Origin: Flammulina velutipes | Taxonomy: Eukaryota; Basidiomycota; Agaricomycetes; Agaricales; Physalacriaceae | Length of the DNA stretch: 64,000 nucleotides | Assembly (NCBI GenBank): GCA_011800155.1 | Contig: CM022369.1 | Coordinates: 2,728,001-2,792,000, forward strand | Direction: 5' to 3' | Notes under the pieces: generated by a model | Told to the model about the DNA's origin: nothing | Databases searched by the model: none | What the model saw: only the letters and a program-made list of their open reading frames with translations | Part shown: positions 48,283 through 61,245 of the stretch, one piece after another | Position numbering within the stretch: the stretch's first letter is position 1 | Layout of the letters: each line of letters starts with the position of its first letter | Program-made: the position numbers and the translations under genes

Positions 48283-49988
48283 CTAGGTAGGTGTATGAAG
48301 GATATTTCTCACAATGACAGCGATGGCACAATGCTGGCTGCACATCATCGCTCTCAACGTTTCATCCTCAGTGTATTCTGGCAAGGCAAACGACCTGACT
48401 CGAAAAGGCAACCAAGTCTTAGTATTGACATTTCCGGGCATACGCATATAACTGGGATGAGTGCAGACTAAGACCGGACTGGCGCCTTGGCCGGTGGGTG
48501 GGGGAAGCCGATGTGGCGTCATATGCGCCTTAGTGCCCTTTCGAATTTCCTCTTCTACCCGTGCTTGGTTGAAATCATACATCGTGGTGAACCGTTTATT
48601 CTTGTCGAAGATGACCATCGTAGATCCGAACGTGTGACATGTCCAGGTATCGGATAGTCGAAAATAACAGGCTGGATTGAATAGACGAGTACCAGTGGCT
48701 CCCCATAACTCCCAGGGTACCTCCGTCCGAGTGGCGGTCCTTGGGAGTATCTTGGCTTGTTGCATAACTCCTAGGAGAGTTTTTCGAGGGATGACAAACA
48801 GCCAATGGACATCGCCGGAGAAGAGGATAACGGTATAAATCATCTGGTCTGGATCATCTGAGAAGGGAACAGAGCTAGCGTTGTTGGGCCAGGAATAAGG
48901 TGTATCGCAAGTAACAAGACATGAGGAGGATTCCTCCGCAATGGGAAGGCTTAACGAAATGAAGGGCCTGATACGGATCCAATATTGTCGTATCCACTTC
49001 AAGAAAATTGATTATCCTAGGGAATCCCTTCACGGCCGTTACGATGACGTGCGAGTCGCTCAAGAACGCGAAGGATTGCAAGACTTGTGCCATATCTTGA
49101 ACAAACTGCACGAAACTGTCAATTACTGCGATGAAATAAGAGGTGTATGTGAAGCATACCAAATGTACTACGCCTGTCTTCCAATTGCAGATGAATAAGT
49201 TATTCTCCATGGTATCGTTGAGCATAACACCCAGACAGTCTCCAGAGATTTGAGTGCAGTGTTGGACGATGAAGTCTGAATGTTGTTTGGACTTGACTTC
49301 GATGATATGTTCGTTTGCGTCTGGATGGGCTTGTCCTGTATAGTTTTCAAGTGGAACCTGTTAACATTCCTTACATCGTCGTTCAATTGTCCCGTACTAC
49401 AATGCTTGTTATACCAAAAATGTGTGAAGGAAACTGTAGCTGCGACTCACTGTCTGATTTCCTCTAAAAGGACAAGTAAATCCTGAGAAGGATCCATACT
49501 GAAGATTGGGTGTGTTGCTATGTCAGAAATTGAAATTGTCCAACTGTCTTCGGAATCCGAAGCAGTCACTGGCACGGTGAGGGAAGGAAGTCGTATAAAT
49601 CTCAGAACATCGAGGGATTTTTGGTGCATAGCGAGCACATTTCCATTCAGCTTCCAGCTATGGTCTTCCAGAGGATCGAGTTGACGTTTTTCAGTAGGTT
49701 TACCCCAGCCGACTTTCGACCTCTGCAATATGTCTAGGCGTTTACGGATATCAGAAGCAGTCGTATCTCCATGCAAGCCATTCCTAGCTAGTTCCATGCT
49801 ATATGCCGCGTTGACGGACGAGTCGATTACCGAGCACAAGAATCTGCAAGTCTTTGAAGATTCAGTTTGTTATAAACGCGGACTTCAGTGCTTCTCACCT
49901 CTCTGCATCGAGCCAATGAAACGCCATCTGAGCAGAAGAAAATGCGGTGTACTAGCTCCAAAGGCAGAGCGCAGAGGCTTCCCGCCAT
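48283..49988 (-). pseudogene. F-box protein gene, frame-broken tandem copy
   Basis: Start MAGSLCALPLELVHRIFFCS (ATG 49986-49988) and all later blocks match the neighbour at 46122-47864, for example MELARNGLHGDTTASDIRKR, FSMDPSQDLLVLLEEIRQ, TWTCHTFGSTMVIFDKNKRF. Compared with that copy, 4 nt are missing near 49338 (between FHLKT and GQAHPD) and 11 nt are missing near 48985-49000 (after INFLEVDTT). In both places the neighbour is one continuous exon, so introns do not explain the changes. The two shifts make a full-length product impossible. It could still give a short F-box-only protein. Confidence 0.72.
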
Positions 49989-50242
49989 TTTACAAGGCTT
50001 TAAGCTTTAAGTTTGAAGCTTTGAAGCTTGAAGTTGAGAGAAAGGAAACACGGATTACTACCGGCCCGGGTTGCCAATGAATGCATCTGGACTCTTCGGC
50101 GTCAGAGATCAATATTGCTTATTGTACATGGTGTACGAGGAGCAGAAAAGCTACGGGACAATTATAAGAAGTATAAGTAAATATCGATTATGGCTCACAC
50201 GTAGCATTATTTGGTTCAAATAGCATAAAACGATCCAGAAGA

Positions 50243-52601
50243 TCAGCACTCTCCTAAAAAGCTATTCCTAGGAATAGCCTGTCCATAATCGTCTACCCAG
50301 GTTGTCAGATTCGGGTTCGTATACGCTTCAATATACCTGGAACACGTCAACACAACTATAACACGAACCGTAAAATAGACGTACTGCTTGATATACGACT
50401 GCGTCGGGAAATCGTCCGGGTCGCATCCAATGTTAATCGCCCCCTTCGGCTGGTACACGCGAATATAATCCACACTCATGACGGAAGGGAAGTGGAGGTG
50501 CTCTAGATCAACGCTTCCAAAGTTGGTCGACATGCCCAAGTTAGCGAGAATGTACTGGGGATATGAGCAAAAGAGCGGAAGAACAATATACGGTACTCAC
50601 CATAGGCTCTTGAGGGACTGGACGAGGCCCAATCTCGACGCGAGTATCGGCTGCTGTACCGGAGCCACGGAAAGTCCAAGCAGGCTTATCGTCGTTGACC
50701 CAAGTAATGTACTAGAAGCCCGTGAATAACACTGTTACATATATTCCGCAGTTCGACACTTACGCCATCGTCGTATCCTAAAGAACGAGCACGGGGGATG
50801 AGACCAGAAAGAGAACCAAGGGAAAGCCTACATACCTGGCTGGTACTCAAACCCATAGACAGAGTAGCATTGCTTCCCCAGCTGATAGCAGTCTTGGTCT
50901 ACAGAGTAGTGTTAGCAGCCGCTCCGACAAAAGATCAAAGCGAACTTACTAGTCCATGATACACCCGAAGTAGATTGCTGGAACGCGCCGCCTTTGTACG
51001 TATTCTGCTGCGTCGTTTTTTCATCGTAGATGACCATATTATCGCTCGTATTGAACCATTCATAGGCGTAGTTGAACGGCTGAGGGTCACAGTAAGTATA
51101 TCTCTATATAGCGTAGTGTTATCTTACCGCCCATTGCCCGGACTGTGATACTTTCCCCCGAAGAGGATCCCCGCTAATCTGTATATATGGTAAGAATGAT
51201 GGGAAGAATTGAGGCTCGATCTTACCTGAGCTTCAAAAATATCGATCTCGGGTGCAGAGCGGCCCACATATGTACCGTCAGGATGAATGGGTCCAGGATG
51301 CGATTCGTCAGGACAGGTGCACCTCGATAACCTTTGGCCTGGTAGAAAAGATAGAACACCATCGTACATGGCATCTCCGTCGTAAGTAGTCATTTCTGGC
51401 TTGCCGTTGAGTGACTGGTTACGGACGGTTCCGATGTCACAGGAATCGTAACTGTACGGCCACTACAAAGACGATTAGCTGAGGAACGGCGAGCACAATT
51501 CGGATGCATACCGTGCCATCCAGAGAAGCGCCATATCCTGCTCGCCCAAGATTACCCATCGTCCAGATGGCGGGCCAAAGTCCGACGACATTATTGCTTC
51601 CTGGAAGGATAGTCGCAGCCTCGATATAACCACCTGTAAAGCAGAACTTGTTCCATGTCGACATCATACCTCCCTGGTAGTGAAGATCGTGTGTTTCCTT
51701 CTCCGATAGAGTTATTTGGAGTGCGCCGTCCGCGGTGGTGATGGCGGCGGGGTCGTACCATTCCATATTATTGGTGCCCCAGTAATGCAAGTCGACAGCC
51801 TCCCAGTACGGATCGTCGCCAGGATAGAAGCTGCGCCCCTCGACGTTGAATTCGTCGCTGAATACGAGCTGGAGCTCTTCGCCTGTATCCATAGACGTTT
51901 TGGTGAATGCTTCCTTCGGCGTGTCGACGTCTATGAGCCCAAAATTTCCCGCAATGGTTGGAATCTGGCCGGTCGCGTTGATGCCACCTATGTTGAAGCC
52001 GCCTTGAGTGCCCAAGAACGGGTCATTGAAATAGCTGATTACAGGATATCCGCCACTTGAGCTATCGTTAGCATATTGTCAGGGTTGAAAGCGCGAAGTC
52101 ATACAAAAGAGTGACGAGGCCAAGACTGAGAACAATAATGCAGCCTAGATTCGTTGCCCCGCGGTACGTGAACACTGTGCCGCCGGCATCGTGTCGTCTG
52201 TCGCGCTTTGGGTCGGGATTGTGCAGATAATCGTCTGGCTCGGGATAATGTGGCGATAGGTTAGAGCCCCAGGCGGTGGGATCAGGCGCGAGCGAGAACT
52301 AGACGCGTTTAGCGATGAAAAAGAATGGTAAAAGGCGCGCACTTTGTCGGAAATTGAAGCAGTGACGGTCAAGGTGGACGTTGAGCCATATCGATTGTCC
52401 TGATTCTGCAACTACCGTCAGGACCGTTCAAGAGGGCGCGTAAAGGCGTACCAAAGTCGACGTGCTCGCCTGCGAGCGAAGAGATTGCGGGCCTCGGAAA
52501 GCTGCTGGAATGCTGAGGTTTGGTGAGGATTCGGTCAAGAGATTTGCTGTAGGACCATAGGTCGGAGGCTTTTGGTAATTGCGTTGGGCGTTGTATGACA
52601 T
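50243..52601 (-). CDS. KRE6: KRE6/SKN1-type beta-1,6-glucan synthesis protein (GH16)
   Basis: Needed for beta-1,6-glucan in the fungal wall; a type II membrane glycoprotein of the Golgi/secretory route. The ATG at 52599-52601 opens a disordered cytosolic tail ([17 protein letters not shown]). A single membrane segment follows ([20 protein letters not shown]), then the luminal domain: [40 protein letters not shown] and [20 protein letters not shown]. The GH16-type catalytic motif is [10 protein letters not shown] (E-x-D-x-x-E). The end reads [20 protein letters not shown] and TTWVDDYGQ. About nine introns, all in frame. It is a normal, intact member. Confidence 0.95.
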
Positions 52602-52846
52602 GACGGTCGTTAAAATGAGGGAGAGGACGTCGAAAACGACGATGAGTACCGCGGGCGAACAGAAGGCAAAGGCGGGATGACAGCGAGTTATGTCAACGCG
52701 CTTCTTATAGCTCATCTGGACAGGCTGACTAAGCAGAGAACTAACTGCAATATTAATGGTGGCGTAACTCCATGCAATGCGCCACGTACTGAAGTTGATT
52801 TTTGATAATTATCAAAATCTGAATGACACTTACACACACGGAATGT

Positions 52847-53983
52847 TTAGATATCCATGGGTGTATGATCCAGATTTCCTGCTCCCTCTAACAATGCCAA
52901 CAACCCACCTCTTCGTGCCACAGACGGGTCATCGAGCTCAAGCATAGCTCTTTCAACCCGTCTAATGCCAGGTCCACTCTCCGTGGCTGGGGGGGGAGGG
53001 GCACCAGTTATTTCCGCTGCCTGCTTCAACCGAGCATGGATCTGCTTATTCGCATCTCTAATACCAGCAAGCCCATGCGGATCTTCTTGAAGAGAATTAA
53101 GTAGAGTATTCTTCCAGTGGGTATACGTCTCCAGCGTGGCAGTCGGCTCCTCGAGCAACAGTTGATGAGTCGTTTCTCCGTCAGGCGACGAGGACGTGGT
53201 CTTTTGGAGCCATTGATCCAAGTTGTCGAGGGCAAGCTGAGCCTTCTGCGCACGATCCGCTTTGGATGGACGGCCTTTCTTCTTTGGAGCCTCCGATTCG
53301 GCTGTCTCGAGTACCATCACCTCTCGGGGCAGGATTCGGGGATAGTGCGTACCCACTTCGGAGTCGGGGAGTATGAAGAACACTTTGGCATCTTCTAGAA
53401 GACGTAGGATGTTGACAGCAGCGGATTTGAGAGAGGAGTCGAGGTCATCTGGAAGAGACAGTAATTTGGAATGATGATCTGGAATACTGAGTTAGGATTG
53501 ACACAACCGTTAGTTGGAAGGATAGAAGTACGTACCTCGAGGTATTGGTACATGGAGGAGCGAGTAAAGCGTAGGTGCTCCAGATGGCTGAGTATTGAAG
53601 AAGGTATACAAGCCAAACAGTCCAACAACTCTAGCCAACGGCTTTCCCGCTAAGACAGCTTGCTCTACAAATATTGTTAGCGAATGGTTAAAAAATGCAA
53701 CGGGAACCATACCCATAAACATACGACAAGTAACTTGAAGAAACATATCCCTACTGCGCGCGTCGAAGACCTTGAAGTGAAGCCATTGCCATCCCATTGT
53801 GCACCAGATAGTCTTAAACAAAGTAAACGGCTTATCCTGCTCTGCCGTTTCAGCAAATTCGCTCTCAAATGTTTTCACCAGAGCATCGATATCGTTTTTC
53901 AGAGCATTAATATAGCTCGAAGATGTAAAATACGCCGGCTGAAGCAGTATTTTGCCTGGATGTGACGTGGGAGCAACAGACAT
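52847..53983 (-). CDS. SNAP43-like subunit of the snRNA-activating complex
   Basis: SNAPc drives transcription of small nuclear RNA genes. The ATG at 53981-53983 (the upstream in-frame codon is TTG) starts MSVAPTSHPGKILLQPAYF. The N-terminal helical domain, YINALKNDIDALVKTFESEF, FTLFKTIWCTMGWQWLHFKV, MFLQVTCRMFM and RVVGLFGLYTFFNTQP, resembles SNAP43 (SNAPC1). The C-terminal half has an AT-hook-like or basic block (KKKGRPSKADRAQKAQ) and a helical tail. The family match is from pattern recognition and is only moderate; a different basidiomycete-specific nuclear protein is possible. Its ATG is only 81 bp from that of IMA1 on the other strand. Confidence 0.62.
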
Positions 53984-54064
53984 TTCATTGTTCGCATGGC
54001 CGGTCCGATACAAAATTTCGTGCGCTCGATCACGTGGCAATTATCACCTTGTCCTCCATCCACC
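53984..54064. promoter_or_regulatory. 81-bp bidirectional start region
   Basis: Only 81 bp separate two divergent start codons (53983 minus and 54065 plus). Core promoter elements must overlap the opposite gene's transcribed region or be very short. No clear TATA box is visible. Confidence 0.5.
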
Positions 54065-55900
54065 ATGTCGCTCTTCCAACGTCGCGGCGCTGTTCAGTGT
54101 TTCTTCTGCCATTCCCTAGTAAACAGTCCTCGGGATCCGTTCAACTTTCGATGCTCGGAATGCACCTGCTGGAACCGTTACGACAAATCCGGAGAGATTA
54201 TCTCTTGGGAGCCAGCGATGCAGGACGAGACGCTAAACAAGCGCTCGTTTTCGAAACGAGGTATGTCGCTAAATCATTCTCAACTATCTGATACTAACGC
54301 TCCATAGGTTCTCCTAGTAAAGAGCGCCTTCCCACAATGTATGGCAAGGGACCGTTCTGTCATACATGCCAAACGAACCAAATGCTGCTCATCAACCTCC
54401 TCTCCAACTACCTACCGGATCCCAAAGTGCGTATCAACCTCAACCCACCACTATTCTACTAAAACCATATCTAGACGCCCGAATACGAACGACGAGTAGC
54501 AATGCTTCCCGAATATCGTGAATCCCTCCATGCACGGTATCCTCCCGTTTGCGCAGATTGTCTACCAGCCGTTGAAGAAGAACTACATAACAAGGAGAAG
54601 ATGGCGCGCACAAACGCGCTCGGAAGCTTCCTGAAAGAGACCAAGGGGAAACAGCGCACACGCCGCGTCTCAGCGCCAACTGTAGCACGCGACAAGCAGT
54701 CTGTCAAGATGCTCTTATGGCGTCTACGAGGTCTCCTATGGGGCCTCAACTTTGTTGCCGCGATGGGGGCGTACACAGCAAGTAAGTCAATGTCTCTCAT
54801 TCTCCGCTACACATTCTCATCTCCGATTTCCAGGACTCGCACACTACGGTTCATCAGTATCATTCATATGTCGACCTTCCTTCCTACCTATTGTCGCGTT
54901 TCTTAGTTTCTTCTGGGCCTTCTGGGACCCTACATACGCCGCACTACAACGCGCACGTCGGGAAGGGCGAGATGTTCGCCTACGAGGCAAAGACAAATAT
55001 ATCGTACGTCCTCTCATCCGCTGCGCCATCCCTCACTGACTGTCTGCAGGTTCTCCAAATGGTCGCATGGTTTTCACGCCTACTGACTGCGTCGATGATA
55101 TCGATAACGTGGAATCGGCCGCATCTCGACTACCTACATATATCCAATACGCCGAACACATTTATTGCGAGCGTCTATTTCACGACATGCATCATCTTGG
55201 AATTATCTGTTCGTGTCATATACTCTTACCAACCTCAACCGCTAATCCCTTCCCATAGATATTCATCATGTCCTTCTTCGTACTCCAATTACAGCATCCA
55301 CCAGCTATTCGACTGCTAGATTCCACCACGCTAACCTCGTCGCGAGCCGCGACACCCATCTCACCACATTCACCACCTCCATCCCTTCCCGAAAACGACC
55401 TTTTCGCAACCCTCTCGCTATCCTCCAAACCCGTAGTCTCCAAACCCCCCATCTTCGGCATAGCTTCCTTACACGGAGCGTCGCTTCCTCAGCCCCAGCC
55501 GGACAATGATGAGATGGACTGGACACCGACAAACGGCTCACCCAGACAACCACCACCGTCACAAGCATCGTCGACTGAAAGCTTTTGGCTTCGCCCGCAG
55601 CGCTTCTTCGCACCGGAAGCGCCTACGGGGCTTGAGGGTCTATTTGAACGCACACGACTGGTGGAGGATGTCACCATGAACGATGTTTCGTCTTCCGCAC
55701 CATCCTCGCAGGGGGACAGAGTGGTCAAACATATATGGAGTTGGTGGTGGATTTATGCATTGTCTGTCTTGCCTCTCGCAGTAGCTTTGCTTCTCGTGCG
55801 ATGGCAACGTGTTTCTTCTCCCATTATCGTAGACCCACCTGCAGCGATACCTTTTGTTACTGTAGAACATACCCTTACAAGTGATTACGTAGAATCATAG
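54065..55900 (+). CDS. IMA1: IMA1-type inner nuclear membrane protein
   Basis: Homologs (Ima1/NET5/Samp1) sit in the inner nuclear membrane and help couple chromatin and cytoskeleton. The ATG at 54065 opens the diagnostic zinc-binding N-terminus: CFFCHSLV, FRCSECTCWNRYDKSGEII and GKGPFCHTCQTNQMLLINLL, then PPVCADC. Hydrophobic segments follow: LRGLLWGLNFVAAMGAYTA, VSFICRPSFLPIVAFLSFFW, and segments in the next exons (TFIASVYFTTCIILELS). A long disordered Ser/Pro stretch precedes the last membrane segment (IYALSVLPLAVALLLV). Seven exons are predicted and all join in frame. The start is supported by the Cys-rich domain directly after it. Confidence 0.92.
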
Positions 55901-56634
55901 CATTGCCAACATCTTTTTTGCAAAAGTCTAGGGTTTGACAAACAGCCCAACTGCTATGTTGTTACTACGAACCCTCTCTCGCTCCGATGTCACAGTCGTT
56001 CAAGTCCCTACCATTCCATTAGCTTTACGGACATGTGTCGAGGTTAGAGATAATCGGTACTATCTGTACTGGCCGTATAGTTCCGCACGCTCGTCCTATC
56101 AGTGATCGCGCTAGTGTGGCGCACAGATTGACGACGCCAACCTAGATTAACAACAACTGGGGACCCACGTAAGTAGTCGCACCGATGTAACAGGGATTCG
56201 GAATGGATATCTCCCAAGAATGGCTCAAAATACCAACACGAACTACATACTTCAGTTCCACAGCCACCACACAATTACGTTGCGAGCACTTCGCTACTGG
56301 TAACTTATACTTACAGGAAGGAACAACACCAACATACGAATTTGCGTAGATGGCTGGTAGCGTGGTATATAGAACACAAAAACTGGAGGACGGAAGATTA
56401 AAGTTAAAAAAGGGAAGATAAATCTGGTCGTCCGTGAATGAATCTCTGATGACATTATCGACAGAAAGAACAAAAACAAAGAAAGGAGGAAGGATAGCCG
56501 TAAGAAAGTGAAGGTGGGTCCAGCGGCGTAGGATTATCGGTGCTTCAGATTCTATAAAGATCGTGCGTAAAAGGATGGGCGTGGAAAAAGACCGAGAGTA
56601 TCGATACAACGAGCACAAATCATGCGTTCAACCT
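55901..56634. other. Convergent intergenic region
   Basis: About 730 bp between the IMA1 stop and the stop of the next gene. Several open frames on the minus strand (for example 56142-56618) lack coding character and a supported start. Nothing else was recognised. Confidence 0.5.
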
Positions 56635-57751
56635 TTAATATCTATAATCCTGGGCGTTGTACCCATTCTGGTGGTGGAGGGGGACGTTCGGATCGTAGTT
56701 TGAGCGGGCCAAGCTGGGGCCTCGGTTAAGCTCGTTCATGGGCGGCTGCGGGCTCGGTCCGCGGTTCAGGTCAGCGTAGCCCGTGTTGTAACCCGCATAA
56801 GCTCCCTGACCGACGGGCGGCGCAGTAAAGTCGTGGTCAGGTAGAGGACCCAAGCTGGGATGCATGTTATGGCTGGTATCCGAACCGTTACCGTGGTTGA
56901 CGCCAGAGTGGAACGAGGAGGTGTCGGACGTGGCGCGACGGTGGCTGCCTGGAACACCAGCACCCGCGACGTCGTCGTTCGTCGGCTCCCAGTCAATCGG
57001 GTTGAGGCGTTTATCGAACCTCGCGGAACGGGCGAGCTTCCACTTGCGGAAGATGGTCCAAATGACGATAACGAAGCCGATGGAAGCAGCGACGGCGATG
57101 ATGACAGTCAAGGCAACACCTGAGCCGGTAGTAGCAGCGCCTGTAGTCTCCTTCTCCGAGGCATCCGCCGTCTGGGAAGCTTCGACGCCGACAGATACGA
57201 TCTTGGTGGTTGGGGTGACCGTCTCCTCCTCTGAAGGGCTGCCAACGTTGACAGTGGGTGCTGGAACAGACGTGGCAGGGGGCGTGCTTGATGTGGTGGT
57301 AGTCGAGGTAGAGGTCGTGCTGGTGGTGGATGCGACACTGCTCGTGCTCGATGCTAACAGATCCTAGAAAAAAACCCCGAAAATTAGTGCCACTCGTTGT
57401 TTTAAGTGTAGAATAACGCACAGAGAGCAGCGTGGATAGGAGACCACCGCGAGTGGTGGTTGTTGAGGCGGTAGAAGACGTGCTGGAGGTCGAGGGCGCT
57501 ACTGACACAGTCGTCGAGGTAGAGGTCGATTCCGACTGGGCAATCGACCCAGACGACTCTACAGCAGCCCCGCCGTTGGTACCACCGCCGCCACCGCCTG
57601 TCTGGCCTGTTTGCGGTGCTCGTTTGCGTATAATTCTGTTTGCATGGCGAGCAACCTTTGCATGTCCCTTTGCCTCTACTTGGGCACTGAGCGCGAGGAC
57701 GAAAAGAAGGAGGGTAACGAATGTGAGTGTGGTCTTGAGTGATTTGAACAT
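56635..57751 (-). CDS. Mid2-like single-pass membrane protein
   Basis: Two exons joined across an intron near 57418-57365. A signal peptide (FVTLLLFVLALSAQVEA) is followed by a basic patch and a Gly-rich run, then a long Ser/Thr-rich ectodomain likely to be O-mannosylated. One membrane segment follows (ALTVIIAVAASIGFVIVIWT) with a basic stop-transfer (RKWKLARSARFDKR). The cytosolic tail (DWEPTNDDVAGAG, then Asn/Pro/Tyr-rich repeats such as LNRGPSPQPPMNELNRGP) is disordered. The layout resembles Mid2/Wsc-type wall-stress sensors and Skg6-like proteins, but no defined ligand domain (WSC) is present. The sensor role is inferred. Confidence 0.7.
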
Positions 57752-57988
57752 GTTGGGCAGCGTTGAGGTCGACGTTGCAGATAGGAAAGGTCCAGCCAAG
57801 ATGAGAGCAGGAAGCAAGCCAGAATAAGGATCGCACCGCCCCTTGGATACGAACATAACACGAACATACAAAATTTCTTTAGTTCCCCCGTTACGCTCCA
57901 GTGGCTCCACTAACTTATCCTGAACATTATCCATGGTATACTCAGCCCGTACTATATTGTAGCGTAGAAAATAGGTACAAGAGGTCCG

Positions 57989-60479
57989 TCAATTATGGCT
58001 CGTCAGTGACCAATCATCCAGCGCAACAGTACTGGGCGTAACAAAATCAACTCCCTCCCACTGCGGGTTGAAAAGCACCTCCAGCGTGTGCGTTCCTGCT
58101 TCAAGATCAATAAGCACAATTGTGATGCCAGGATTCTCCTGATCTGGCACCAAAGGCTCAGGCGACGACGCCAGCCTCACAGCGTCCATCGTCGAGAACG
58201 TCGCATCGCCCGCGTTCAAAATCGTCATCTCCAACGTCTTTCCGTCCCGCTCCAACGTCGCAGTCGCTCCGTTGGCAGTCACGGTGGCATTCGTGTGCAT
58301 CCTCCATTGGATCGGGGCACTCGCTGTCACCTCATCCTGGATCAGCACCTGTTTCCTTCCATTCAACAATCGCACACCGCGTTTCACAGACGTCCTGAAA
58401 AACAAGGATCAACACATTTTATCTGCCAACAATAGAAAAAAACTCACGCATCAAAGTATGCAGATGTCATATCAGCCACCCAGAACGCGGTATCGTCTGT
58501 CTTGACATCCATCACAGTGCTCGAGCCCTGACTCGTTCCAGACGATCCAGAGTTGAGGATAGTGGCGCGCGCTCCAACGTCCTGATTTGCCGCGTTGATC
58601 AACAGCGTGCTCTGTCCCTCTGTCATCTTCCTGAAGTACCTCCATCGCGCGCTCTCCTGAGTATCATTGCTGAAGAAGGCAGGAGAGCGGTAATCACCGG
58701 AACCGTACTCTCCAGCCCAGCGCGTGCCCATTGCGTCAAGCACAAAGTCACCAACGTCGAGATCGTTGTGAGTCTGATGGCCTTGGTTCATTCCAGCCTT
58801 CATCGCAACGAAGAGAGCTTCCTGGTCCGTCCAGCTGCTCCTCATCGAAACCCATTGGTCGAGCTCACTGTTGAAGAACGCATCCAATGGCTTGCCGTTC
58901 CAGAAAGCACCATTGACCGTCGCGTCGTACCAGAACATGGAGAACGGCTCGGCGGCGTCAGCCTGCTCGCGTTGGAATAGAGTGTAGCTGGGCTGATTGT
59001 ACTGGGATCCGTAGAAGATAACCGAGTTGGCAGTAGCAGAGAACTTGTTGGGACCGTGGTCACCCCAATCGAACTTGGAGGTTGGGCCGTAGGAGTACAT
59101 GTGGAAGTCACCCGTCTTGTAAAAGTCGGGGTTCGTCTCGAGCATGCCCATGTCAGAGCCTGTGGCAGTCAAGAGAGCGGACGACATCTCAGCGTGGCCG
59201 GTGGTACCAAAGTACCAGTAGTTGGGTGTCTCTTTCCACGTTCCATCGCTCGCCACTGCGTTGACACAGTTCTCAAGAGCATTGGGGATGGTCAGGCCGA
59301 GGAGCGTGGCTGCGTTACCGTACTCGTCTTCGTCAAGGATGGCGAGAGAAGCCAATGTCAATCCACCGTTGCAGACACAGTTCCAGTTACCGGTGGTGTT
59401 TGTTTGCCACCAACCGAAGTAGTTTGTCTCGTCCGTGAATGTAGCCACGCCGGGTGCCAAAGCGTACTTGGTGAGGGTGAACCTCAGCTGGCTCTTTTGC
59501 TCGTCGGTCAAAACATCGAAGAGCCAGTCATAGGCGATGGCATATGCAGCAGCGAACTCTGCGACATCGAGGAAATGTGCCGCGTTCCACTTGTCTTCTT
59601 CGGGGCCAAATTCTGTGGTACCGTTCCCAGCTGCGTTCTGACGCAAAATGTTAGTTGTGTAAATAATTGGACGGGCTAGAATGCGCCTACCTGGACTTCC
59701 ATCCATGCGCGGTCAGCCCATTTGGTATCCTTCGTCATGCGGTATGCATACGCGAGAGCTTTGATCCTCATTTTTATCTCGCGAGCATTGTCAAGAATAC
59801 CACTGTCGCCATCCATGAAGTAGGCAACGGGGTCCAAGTTGTAGTACTGGGTAGCGTTGCCAAAAATAGTGTCGTTCCAGCCTTTGAGGTAAGGGTCGTT
59901 CTGAATGAGGGTAGGGAGCGCGTCCCACTTGTAGGCGGGCGCGATAAGGCGGGGGTGGTCCGAGCGCAGGTTGGTTACGCTTGGGCTGGACGCTGAGAAG
60001 GGATCCTCTGGCCACGCAAGCGTCTCGTCGGTGGTGGAAACAAAGGTTGGTGCGGTAAAGGCAGCAGCGTTGGTCTAGAGACACGTCAGGCTAGTTCTAG
60101 AAATTTTATGTAGACGCACGGTAGATGGGTAGACAGGGACCATGAACTCGCTAGCGGTCGCAGTAGCAAAGCGTCCAAGCTCAGCCTTGATGCTAGCGAC
60201 CTCAGTGGGGTTGGAAGAGCCTGAGCCGCCTCCGTTGGCGCTCGAGCTCGAGGAGTCGCTGTCCCCATCCTTGGATGCTTTCGAGCCGTAGATACCGCCA
60301 ACGACGGCACCTGCAATGACTACAATAGCAATGGGAATGCCGAATTTAACCCAGTTGCTGGTGCCCTTCTTCTGCGGTACCGGGGGAGGAGCAATGTATC
60401 CAGTGGACTCGTTGTAGTAGGGATCGCCTGCGCCGTATGGGTTGCTGCCATTGTCGTGTATGGTGTTATAGTTGACCAT
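57989..60479 (-). CDS. Heparinase II/III-like polysaccharide lyase family protein, membrane-anchored
   Basis: The ATG at 60477-60479 gives a short cytosolic part (MVNYNTIHDNGSNPYGAG), one membrane segment (FGIPIAIVVIAGAVVGGIYG) and a Ser/Gly linker, so the catalytic part faces the lumen or exterior. The alpha/alpha-toroid region follows: DHPRLIAPAYKWDALPTLIQ, AHFLDVAEFAAAYAIAYDWL, NYFGWWQTNTTGNWNCVCNG and SDGTWKETPNYWYFGTTGHA. The beta-sandwich domain has NQGHQTHNDLDVGDFVLDAM and GTRWAGEYGSGDYRSPAFFS. The Asn/Tyr/His residues in these blocks match the lyase superfamily's active-site positions in style. The substrate, an acidic polysaccharide, is unknown. Three introns are seen. Confidence 0.85.
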
Positions 60480-61245
60480 CCTGTCAACTAGAAAGGAGAG
60501 AAGGAAAAAGAGAGGCGCAGACTATGGCAGTCTTTGTAGTGGGAAGTCAGGAAAAAAGTTTGGAGAAGGTTACAGTAAGGAAGCAAGGTGCGTTGATGGC
60601 TAGATACGCCCAGGCAACGTGGCGTGGGAATCATCCTGCAGGGAACAAGCGACCGCGCAGACGACTCTGTAGAACGTTTAAACGCGAAAGGCATGTTAAA
60701 GAATGTATGAAAATCATCATATACTCCTAGTAGTAGATGGCTACCAACGAACGCTAATCTTTGATAGCCCGGGCTTGACGAAAGCGTATGCATCACATAC
60801 CTTTTTAGATGAACCGCTTGAAACTAAACGCCATTGACCACGAACACCATTCTATTGTCAGCTTGCGACCGCTTGGGTTAATCTTACGTGGAAACCAGCA
60901 CTGTTTCTCTCTACATGCGACTGAGCACCGTTCTTGTATACCTTAGGCCCCTGAATATATTTATTCATTGATTTCAGGCACACAGTACATCCGAAGAGTT
61001 ACTCCAGAGGGGGTAGGTATGCCGCTGAATATGCGCCACACTCAATGTATTCAACGGCAAATGCCGCCAGCACGTGGTTGTGCCTTCCGCGGAATCAAAA
61101 GTGTTGGATCCCGAATAGGCAATTCGAGCGCTTTCAGTTCGACCTCTACCGTCTACGCTTCCCACGCGAAATCTCACGAAATCTTACGAACTAACGACTA
61201 CAGTGCACCTATTCAATCTTTTTACGCGTACGGTAACTCAGAAGG
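60480..61245. other. Divergent intergenic region
   Basis: About 770 bp between two start codons, containing both promoters. No convincing gene, RNA or repeat was recognised. Confidence 0.45.

Noticed and set aside
56142..56618. Minus-strand ORF of 158 codons
   Set aside because: No coding character or family block; it lies in the 3' spacer between convergent genes.
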